From NCBI GenBank assembly GCA_029931535.1, contig JAQPZY010001423.1, positions 1,137,501 through 1,201,500 on the forward strand: 64,000 nt of DNA. Reading direction: 5' to 3'. The first letter of the stretch is position 1; each line of letters starts with the position of its first letter. Of this stretch, positions 55,240-64,000 are shown one piece after another. The translations under genes and the position numbers were made by a program. The notes under the pieces are model-generated. The model made no database searches and was not told where the DNA came from. It worked only from the letters and a program-made list of their open reading frames with translations. Origin of the DNA: Margaritifera margaritifera (Eukaryota; Mollusca; Bivalvia; Unionida; Margaritiferidae).

Positions 55240-55950
55240 TTACATAATTTAAAATATATCAATACTGCCAAAAGTAAACTGAATGTATTACATAATATAG
55301 AAAATATCAATACTGCCAAGTAAACTGGATGTATTACAGAATCTAGAAAATATCAATATTGCCAAGTAAACTGGATGTATTACATACTACAGAAAATATC
55401 AATATTGCCAAGTAAACTGAATGTATTACATAATATAGAAAATATCAATACTGCCAAGTAAACTGGATGTATTACATAATATAGAAAATATCAATACTGC
55501 CAAAAGTAAACTGAATGTATTACTTAATCTAGAAAATATCAATATTGCCAAGTAAACTGAATGTATTACATAATATAGAAAATATCAATACTGCCAAGTA
55601 AACTGGATGTATTACATAATATAGAAAATATCAATACTGCCAACTAAACTGAGCATATTACATAATCTAGAAAATATCAATACTACCAAATAAACTGGGT
55701 ACATTACATAATCTAGAAAATATCAATACTACCAAATAAGCTGGGTACATTACATAATCTAGAAAATATCAATACTACCAAATAAGCTGGATACATACCA
55801 TAATCTAGAAAATATCAATACTGCCAAATAAGCTGGGTACACTATATAATCTAGAAAATATCGATACTGCCAAATAAACTGGGTACATTACATAATAAAG
55901 AATATAACAAATACTGCCCGATAAACAAGATGTACTACATAATCTAGAAT
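55240..55950 (+). repeat. 46-bp minisatellite, about 15 copies
   Basis: Unit 'aaaatatcaatactgccaag', 'taaactggatgtattacata', 'atatag'. Two degenerate units recur at 56945-57060. It lies just upstream of the 55022-55138 exon in transcript sense. Confidence 0.92.
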
Positions 55951-55951
55951 A

Positions 55952-56040
55952 CAGTCAAACCTGTTCTAACGGTCACCTTTACCCAACAGTCACCTGTTCA
56001 TAACGGCCATTCTAATCCCCCCCCCCCCCAGGTGTTTCCT
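55952..56040 (+). mobile_element. Solo terminal repeat of a pogo-like element
   Basis: After TA, 'cagtcaaacctgttctaacg' then 'gtcacc' and 'gttcataacggcc' have the form of pogo/Tigger TIRs with sub-repeats. A C run (56019-56029) follows. No matching right end found. Confidence 0.55.
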
Positions 56041-57715
56041 AACCAAACAATGGCTTCTCTCAGCCTTAAGCAGTCACTGGCACATATCTACAGTGACCGC
56101 TCAGTCTATACAAACTGAATTTTTACTTCATGAGGAAGGCATTGTTTAGATAAAGAAATATCATGTGAATCAATGTGCAACCATTTCTTATCTCGGTTGT
56201 ACTCTGTACTCTAGTCATGATGATGTTGTAACTCTAAGGTGTCAATATGTAAAATTCGAAAGCAAAGCAATTTTTATCATTAGGTTAGAGGGTCAAAGCA
56301 AATTCTTTTTGCTTGATGGTGGGAAAAGTAGTTGTGTTATCACAGCAGAAATGGAAGTCGCCTTTTGTGCCAGTGTGTCAGGTAGAGTTCAATATCTTCA
56401 TCTATTTGCCAGTGAATTAAAGCTATCTTTGAAGAAATATGTTCCTGTTTGAGAAGTGATGCGAGTTACATCCCTTTTCATTAGGGTCAGGGGTCATTCA
56501 ATGTTTAAAAGGCGTTTGCAAAGGCAGGGAATATTTCGATTCATGGGTCACAAAGAATAGCCATATACGGCTTCTTTAGATTTCCTATTCATCATAAGAT
56601 TCCCACATAAGCTGGCTGTCTTTTGATCTCAGCTAGTTGAGCAACTGGCTAATCCAGATATTATTATTAAAGCGTGAACACCTGTTACCAAGCATAACTT
56701 GTACAAGCTGGCTGACCAAAGAGTCAGTCCTCTGTTTTACAGTCATATGTAAGATGTAAATCAGTAGTGAAATTCTTGTTTTGTCATGGCGTACAAAACA
56801 AAGATCAGTGATTATTTTAAGTCAGTGATGACTTAATGTATAGGATGGATTAAAGTGAGCAGGATACAGTAATCTTGTGTGGAACATAAATTTGGGACAA
56901 AACAATCATATACATGTATCTTATGATTTTTTAAAACAATCTTAATATATATCAATATTGCCCAGTAAACTGCATACATTAATTAATCTCGATTATATAA
57001 GTACTGCCCAGTAAAATGGGTACATTACATAATATAGAATATATCAGTACTGTCCAGTAAAGAAATGTTTTAAAAAAATGCAAGTCAGTGATCATTCAAA
57101 TTGAAGAAATTAATTGTGACACAGCTTAAAAATTATAACTTCTGATAGGCTTATGGCTCCATTATTAAATGATTCTAACCACAAAAAGGAACAGTGAAAC
57201 TCTTAAAAACCGAAATCTCAGCATACCAGAATCCCCTCAAGACCGAAAAAATTTAGAGTCCCGAATTTTTCTTTCTTTAATATTATCATTTTTTTCCCCT
57301 GTAAACCCTCAAATCTGAATACCAAAACAAATTTCTATCTTACACTTAAAAAAAACTCAAACCTCACTTCAAACTTGGAAATTTATTTTAGCTGCTAAAT
57401 TCCTGACACACGCTGGAACATACCAATAACAATTAGCAAGTACAGTCTGTAGTAAGCTTATCTGTGAGACAAAGACTCGGAAAATGTCCCAAGGGCACGA
57501 GAGGTTAAAACAATATTTGACACTGCACTGATACCGATTAGGGCTGACAATAGGCTAATCTGAAGTCTTTGCACCATAAAAAAGAGCAAGATTTTAAGGC
57601 GAATTATTAATAACTAAATGCTTGTAGGTAAGTGATTTAAAAAAGATTATGCTTATCTGCTTATTATCTAACTGTGATTGATGTTATTCATTTATATACA
57701 TAGATCAGGGGTGTC
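56041..57715. other. ATM upstream intron, nothing firmly recognised
   Basis: A 95-codon plus-strand ORF (56165-56452) has no family I recognise. No candidate first ATM exon (short, phase-0 donor, ERKK-like end) was seen. Confidence 0.45.
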
Positions 57716-57779
57716 AAACTCATTTGCTATGGCGGGCCAGATTTGATATAAATAATAATAAATATGTCTGACACCCCTG
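57716..57779. mobile_element. 64-bp hAT-like mini-MITE
   Basis: Ends CAGGGGTGTCAAAC and the near-complement GTCTGACACCCCTG, with 'ggcgggcca' inside, as in common CAGGGGTGTC-type hAT elements. The 8-bp flanks (acatagat / ctctaagt) are not identical. Confidence 0.7.
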
Positions 57780-58472
57780 CTCTAAGTGCTAGATAAACAG
57801 CCCACATTTCTAGATTGCTGATATGAAGGGATGATTCTACTAGAGACAACAATCCCTGCAGGATGACCATCTCAGGCTCTAGGTGAGCACCCCAGACTGA
57901 ATCTGAGACCGGTGCCCAGTATAATGGATGGAGTGAGGTTCCTGTGCGTGAATTGGAACTCCAGTCAGAAACCTGCCATAATTCTTCCACCAATCCAGAA
58001 CCCAGATAGTGCTGAAATTTGGATCCTAAAGGGATCCAAGCAAACAGGGCTTCCATGTGAGGTCTCCAGTTGCTAAAAGCAAGAACTGGAGAGGCTGCAT
58101 ATGAAACCAACTAAGTCCGCTGCCACATTTAAAGTCTTCTGGACAGAGAGGTAGAGGAGAGCAGGCAATGAAAGTCTTCTTCTTGTGAGATTCTGCTGGG
58201 AGAAACATGGACTGCCCATGGATGGATTTGAAAATTCATCCCCACATAAACAAATTCTGAGAAGGGATTAGATCTGACTTCTCCTGGTTGAGGATTAGGT
58301 CTAGACAAGTCACTGACTCCCAACAGAGAGACAGATCCCTCAGAAGGGCACATTTGAGAACATTGTCTATCAAACAGTCGTCAAAGTACTGGAGGATGGA
58401 GATCCCTAAAGACCTTAAATGAGCCGCTATTAGATTCATCACCATAGTGAAGACTCTGGGAATGGAAGGGGG
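57780..58472 (-). pseudogene. DIRS-like reverse transcriptase / RNase H remnant
   Basis: The minus strand, read in pieces across frameshifts, gives PRVFTMVMNLIAAHLRSLGI then SILQYFDDCLID (the YxDD catalytic box of reverse transcriptase), LILNQEKSDLIPSQN, VGMNFQIHPW, a later basic/Trp-rich linker, and VWGAHLEPE...LLSLVESSLHISNLEMWAVYLAL, an RNase H-like end (normally with an N-terminal DAS and GWGAHL). This order is typical of DIRS retroelements. Several frameshifts and stops make it non-functional. Its right edge joins a family G repeat at about 58472. Confidence 0.85.
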
Positions 58473-58935
58473 TGTGACTGAGACACAACACACTGTCTAT
58501 ACATGATATATAAATGGCTACGTTTCATAAAAATATCTTGAGTGATTCAAATGTTATGCTCCAGACAAGGATACAAGTAATAAAATTTCCTTTTCCTTTA
58601 CCATGACCATGACCATGAAGCAGAGGGGAATTACTATGTTCCATGACACACCATCCAGTCATGGTATATACTTAGGCAAAGTTTCATTACAACATCTTCT
58701 TTGGTTCAAAAACTATCCTCCGGATAATGATACCACTCACAGAATTACATTTTCCTTTGCCATGACCTTAAACCTGAGACAGGGAGGGGGCATGGCTATG
58801 TTACACAACACACTGTCTAATCATCATACATACTTGGGTGGAGTTTCATGATGATCTCTCCAACCATTACAAAGTTAAGGGCCAGTCAAGTGAATTGTAA
58901 CGGATGAACAAATGGATGGACAATACCATAAAATA
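58473..58935 (+). repeat. Family G tandem repeat, about 156-bp unit
   Basis: Units share 'acaaggatacaagt', 'cattttccttt.ccatgacc', 'gtttcatta.aa.atcttc' and 'acacactgtcta'. Same family as 60531-61955. Confidence 0.8.
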
Positions 58936-58952
58936 AAATGACCATATACAAG

Positions 58953-58962
<10 letters not shown>

Positions 58963-59016
<54 letters not shown>

Positions 59017-59032
59017 TAATAATAATAATAAT
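58963..59032. repeat. (TAA)n microsatellite
   Basis: About 23 units with one TGA interruption. Confidence 0.97.
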
Positions 59033-59097
59033 ATTTGAGGGTAAGTAAATTAGTTACATAAAAGAAGTAATCTACATTAAAGCCCTCTAAGACATAT

Positions 59098-59900
59098 TTA
59101 CATGTATGTATTAACTGTTCTGACCTGTAATCTTAGCATGACCTCTCAGAGATTTTTTTAAAGGGTCCTCGGAGGCTGATGATGGACACCTATCCTAAAT
59201 ACAAATATTTCAAAAGCCTGCAGAATTCCAGATTTTAAGCAAATTACTCCTGAAAAAAAATTCCCAGCTGATTTAATTTTATTCTTCCCCTAAAGGACTG
59301 GTCCAGGACCCATTCACAATCACCCAAGAAAATCCTTATCTTCATGACTGAAAATAGGGCAATTAAATAAAGCTAACTGTATCAGAAAGTATTACACTTG
59401 AAATCTAAGATTTAAATGCAGCAAAAAGGAAATCAGGGGACACCATTGGAGTTCATAAACTTTCATGTCAGAGAATAATCCAATGGCAGTGGACCTCCAC
59501 CACAAACAATATTGTGCAGCCCAATATAAACTAACCACAGATCACTGAATCTCAATCAGTTCTACATATCTACATAGAATAGCTTTTTCTTTTATTTCTA
59601 TTTTTTATAGGAATACAATATAGGAATACCAACAAAAAAAATAACCCATCTAGATAAATTATTTGAAATTCGGATATAGGTATTGGGGGAAATGTGACTT
59701 GTTCAATGCAAATAAATATTTTTGGGACTAAATTTTATAAATGTTTGAATCATACCGCTAAAAATATTGTTGCAAGGGATGTAACCAAACTTATTACTAG
59801 CATAAAAGGGAGCCAACTCAAACCTGACTACAAAGTTCTCTCATTCACACTGTACTTAAAGGAATGAACAATCCACCTATTAACAATCTTGATGTGGTTC
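59098..59900 (+). repeat. Segmental duplication, copy 1
   Basis: Collinear with 61975-62790: 'ctgacctgta', 'gcatgacctctcagagat', 'aaatacaaatatttcaaaa', 'gacaccattgg', 'ggaatgaacaatcc' and 'gatgtggttcag' occur in the same order at similar spacing. Both copies follow a family G array. Confidence 0.88.
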
Positions 59901-60530
59901 AGCGCAATAAATCAATTGATTAATGACCCTAATGTCTGAGATCATTATTAGCCTCCAAAACTGCAAGTCTTCCATACTGAGATTTGAATTCCTCATGCTT
60001 GAGTAACTGTTCCCCTCTAGACTTTAATTTGGACATTCAAGTTTGCATTTTTTCCACCTTGAACACTACTCTAGAAATAAATGCAGCATTGTTTCTGCTA
60101 AAGATTTCATTTTCTGTTCTTTACATTTTCTATCAATTATCATCAACCATGTGCTCTAAATTTGTGCCCAAGCTAATCAAAATCAGTAAAACATTTCTGT
60201 AAGCCAATCAAATTGATTGTCACATGATTCTTTGGCAATGAGCAGACTCTATACAATAAGCCTGGGACAGGCTTGATTCAGTCAGTCTAAAATCAACCGT
60301 AACAATCTTTTATCTGTATTTTCTTGAGTCTTTTTTATACACCCTACGTATGCAATAGAGGAACTTTCTTGCACCAAATCTGAAAAATCAGGGTCACTGG
60401 TTCAAGGACACAGCATAAAGTGAACTCTGCCTTTAAGCTAAGAACTTCACAACTACATGATATGATGTTGACCTGGCAAAAGTTTGATCAAAATATCTGC
60501 AGGGTTAAAAAGTGACAGCCTGGATAAGGA
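59901..60530. other. Nothing recognised
   Basis: No coding match or repeat recognised between the duplication and the next family G array. Confidence 0.5.
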
Positions 60531-61955
60531 AACAGACCTCTAACTAACATTATCTTATGTTGTGACAATGACCTTGAATCATGGGGTATGACAGTATATA
60601 CATGAGGCAATGTCAAGCAAGATATATAACAGACTAAAGTTTCATTAAAATTTCAGTGGTTCAAACGTTATACCCTTACAGAGATAGAGGTCACTTATTA
60701 TCTTTCCCTTGTGTGACCTTGACCTTGAGGCAGAATGTGTGGCTTATGGCATGTGACATACTGGTTTTAGTTTCATTAAAATATCTTTCCTGATGCATAA
60801 GTTATTCTCCTGGCAAGGATACAAGTCATTGTTACATTTTCCCTTCCTGTTACCTTCACCTTGAGCCAGGGGGCATTGCTATGGTAAAGAACACACCTTA
60901 TATATATCATATATAACTGGCTCAGATTTCATTAAAATATCTTCAGTGGTTCAAGTTATACTCTGGGCAAGGATACAAGTCTCAGAATTTAATTTTCAAT
61001 TGCTGTGACCTTGACCTTGAGGCAGGGGGCATGGCTAAGGTGTGGAACATAGCATCTAGTGTGATATATTCTTGGGCAAAATTTCATTAAAATATCTTCA
61101 CTGCTTCAAAAGTTATAGATATCGACAAGAATGCAGGTCACAGAATAATAATTTCCCTGCCAATGACCTCGACGCTGCTGCTGGGCAATGACTATGATAC
61201 ATGGCACACTATCTATACATAATATATCACTGCCTAGGTTTCATTAAAATATCTTCAGAAGTTCAAATGCTGTGCTATAGACAAGGATACAAGTCACAAA
61301 TTTACATTTTCTCTTACTGTGACCATGACCTTCAAGCAGTGGGTATGGTTATGGTATGCAACAAACCATCCAGTCATAATATATACTTAGAAAACGTTTC
61401 ATTACAATGCCTTCAGTGTTTCACAAGATATACTATGGACAAGAATGCATGTCACATAATTATATTTTCCCTTAAAAGACATTGATCCTGAGGCAGAGGG
61501 CATTGCTATCACTCTCTATACATAATATATAACTGCCTAAGTGTCATTAAAATATCTTCAGTGGTTCAAATCTTATGTTCCAGACAAGGATACAAGTCAC
61601 AAAATTACATTTTCCCTTGCCATTTCCTTGACCTTCAAGCATGGGCAATTACTATGTTATGTGATACATCATCCAGTCATGATATATATTTAGCCAAAAT
61701 TTTATTAAAATATCTTCATGGTTCAAAAGCTATACTCCAGACAAGGATAGCAGTCACTGAATTACATTCTCCTTTATCATGTATTTGACCTTGAGACTGG
61801 GGGCATGACTATGGCATGCAACACACTATCTAATCATGATACATACTTGGGTAGAGTTTCATGGAAATCTCTCCAACTATTACAAACTTAAAGACTGGAC
61901 AATTAAATGTTAACAGATCAAACGTCAGTCAGACAATGCCACAACATAAGGACAG
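60531..61955 (+). repeat. Family G tandem array, about nine units
   Basis: 'aaggatac' words start at 60815, 60968 and 61283 with a variant at 61127, giving 153-159-bp spacing. Units carry 'tgaccttgaccttgaggca' and 'tttcattaaaatatcttc'. Confidence 0.88.
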
Positions 61956-61974
61956 ACTTAAATAGGTATATAAA

Positions 61975-62790
61975 AGGTATTAACTTTTCTGACCTGTAAA
62001 TTTTAGCATGACCTCTCAGAGATGTTTTTTAGGGTGCCTTGGATGCTAATAAAGGACACCTATCCCAAATACAAATATTTCAAAATCCTGAAAAATTCCC
62101 AATTGTAAGCAAAATTATTTTTTTTTTTAAATTCCCAGCTGGTTTGAATTTTGTTTCCTAATTCAAGAGTTCAGGACAATCACCTAAAAAAAAAAAGAAT
62201 ACCTCTTTTAATGAAAACAAAGCACTACCAAAATGTTAACTGTATTAGAAAGTAGTACACTTGAATCCAAGATTGAAATACTGCAAAAAGGAAGTCATGG
62301 GACACCATTGGGAGTTCATAAACTTTCATAATAGACCATTGTAAACCAAGAGAAGTCAGAGAATAATCCAATGGCAGCGGACCTCCAGTACTGATATGAT
62401 CTGCAGCTCAATATAAAGTACCCATAATTCAATGAATCTCAATCACAGCTCTACATATCTACATAGCATAGCTTTGTCTTTGATATCTTTTTGTATAGGA
62501 AAACAGTATGAAATTCCCATGTTAATAAATTATTTGAAATCAGGATGAAGGTATTAACTTTGGAAATATGTCTCATTCATTGCAAATCAATATTTTGTTT
62601 AAACTAAACTGAGATTTGTTAGAATCATACTGCTAGAAATATGGTTTCAAGGGAAGTAACCAAAACTTATTAATAGCACAAAAGGGAGGCAACTCTAAAT
62701 AGACCAGAAAGTTCTCTCAGTCACAAAAGTACTTACAGGAATGAACAATCCCACATATTAACAAGCTTCATGTGGTTCAGAGCTATAATC
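61975..62790 (+). repeat. Segmental duplication, copy 2
   Basis: Partner of 59098-59900; see motifs there. Small indels distinguish them, for example an added 'aatagaccattgtaaaccaa' near 62331. Confidence 0.88.
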
Positions 62791-63242
62791 AATTAATTAA
62801 TGAAACTATGAAAGATTTTAAGTAATAAATTCAATTATTTTTTCAATGAGTAATTAATTGGAATGATTTCAAAGAAATTAATTTAATATTAGAAATATGT
62901 AGCTAGACCTCATGTTTTGCCATTGTTCTCGTTTTTAATCATGTAGAACCCACCACCCCCCACAAGCACTAGTAAATCAATACAATGACTATTGGTTTTA
63001 TAATGACAAATATGGCCCATTACAGTCTCTCCTCAACTACGTAGCTGAAATCCACTGAATTTGATAGTGTGCAAGGTAACAATGTTTAAGGGTATATATT
63101 TTTGGCTCCTACCTCTGGGGTTCATGGGCAAGGGCCAAGAGGTCAAATGTACAAAACTGTCTGTATTTTCATTTTTTTCATTCAGTCACATTTTTTTATA
63201 TTTTTTTCTTCACAAAGTTTTAGAAAGTTATTGCAGAAAGAC

Positions 63243-63244
<2 letters not shown>
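62791..63244. other. Nothing recognised
   Basis: AT-rich sequence, no coding match. Confidence 0.5.

Positions 63245-63280
<36 letters not shown>
63245..63280. repeat. (TA)18 microsatellite
   Basis: Uninterrupted TA run. Confidence 0.97.
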
Positions 63281-63285
<5 letters not shown>

Positions 63286-63688
63286 GATTGTGGGCATGAT
63301 TCCTAAGTCACACAGTGTCAAAGATGGATGAAGAGTAGGTGACGAGGGTGTCATGGATCTAGAATCATAGTTTGAAAAGCACTAATTGCTAATCAATAAC
63401 CATTACTATAAACAAAACTAATAACAGAATGTACCACACAGCTCTCAACTTTTTCTGGCACACATTAAAACAGACAAACCGATTTTTATTTTCATTTAAT
63501 TTTTGCAAAATAATCAAGCAAAACCTATTAAGTAAAATAGTTTTTTATGTAAAAGGGATGCGGATGCTGTGTTTCTTTTTTTTTTTGTTTTTATTCCAAT
63601 TGTGCTGCAAATTGGAAACAAAATGATAAATTTTATAAAATAAATAAAATCTGGATCTTGGTGCTAACTATTAAAGATACCCACAGAA
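63281..63688. other. Nothing recognised
   Basis: AT-rich sequence with a T run near 63575. Short ORFs unsupported. Confidence 0.5.
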
Positions 63689-63689
63689 A

Positions 63690-64000
63690 TTTGTGAACTG
63701 ACCTGTTGCTCGGTGAGCATGTATTTACCATTATAATTTGTGCATTGACCTGTAGCATGGTGAGCAATTATTTACCATTATAATTTGTGCACTGACCTGC
63801 TACATGGTGAGCAATTATTTACCATTATAATTTGTGCACTGACCTGTTGCATGGTGAGCAATTATTTACCATTATAATTTGTGCACTGACCTGTTGCATG
63901 GTGAGCATGTATTTACCAATATAATTTGTGCACTGACCTGTTGCATGGTGAGCAATTATTTACCATTATAATTTGTGCACTGACCTGTTGCATGGTGAGC
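63690..64000 (+). repeat. 47-bp minisatellite running off the window
   Basis: Unit 'tttgtgcactgacctgttgc', 'atggtgagcaattatttacc', 'attataa'; more than six copies, continuing past 64000. Confidence 0.95.

Overview
This looks like animal (metazoan) nuclear DNA, most likely from a bivalve mollusc. That assignment is inference. It rests on low GC, dense modular repeats with tandem cores of about 145 bp and hairpin 3' ends (the style of bivalve pearl/HINE-like elements), tRNA-derived SINEs, DIRS-like retroelements and many TIR DNA transposons. There are no operons, bacterial ribosome-binding sites or long uninterrupted genes. Nearly all long ORFs in the window are products of tandem repeats with periods divisible by three.

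The one cellular gene I can support is the 5' part of an ATM orthologue (the DNA double-strand-break checkpoint kinase). It lies on the minus strand and spans at least 1778-55138. Nine small exons (61-165 bp) were found by translating short segments between splice sites. In transcript order they are 55138-55022, 50622-50478, 44076-43912, 39117-38955, 32092-31930, 29044-28940, 16000-15924, 5552-5492 and 1932-1778. All eight junctions keep reading phase. The joined product is about 384 residues and is collinear with roughly residues 25-412 of human ATM, the N-terminal TAN/HEAT solenoid. The start-codon exon was not found and probably lies beyond 64000 or unrecognised in 55.2-64 kb. The rest of the gene, including the FAT, kinase and FATC parts, would continue to the left of position 1.

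The introns (2.9-12.9 kb) are repeat mosaics. Families A, B and D begin with the same ACAAGAG-type terminus, carry different tandem cores of about 140-147 bp, and A and B end in similar hairpins. Every copy seen lies in the same orientation, antisense to ATM. DNA transposons include a pogo/Tigger-like element with a partial transposase (9188-10742), a related-type pair (20390-21887 and 35139-36670), a piggyBac-type TTAA element (11322-12158), a hAT-like element (33742-36867) containing one of the pogo-like copies, and short and long versions of one TA-flanked element (6883-7201 and 46505-48215). DIRS-like relics carry tyrosine-recombinase or RT/RNase H remnants. One SINE has perfect 13-bp target duplications. 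Minisatellites occur throughout, and one lies 24 bp from an ATM splice donor.

I see no evidence for a wholly new system. The most useful results are the hidden ATM exon chain and the modular, one-orientation repeat superfamily filling its introns.
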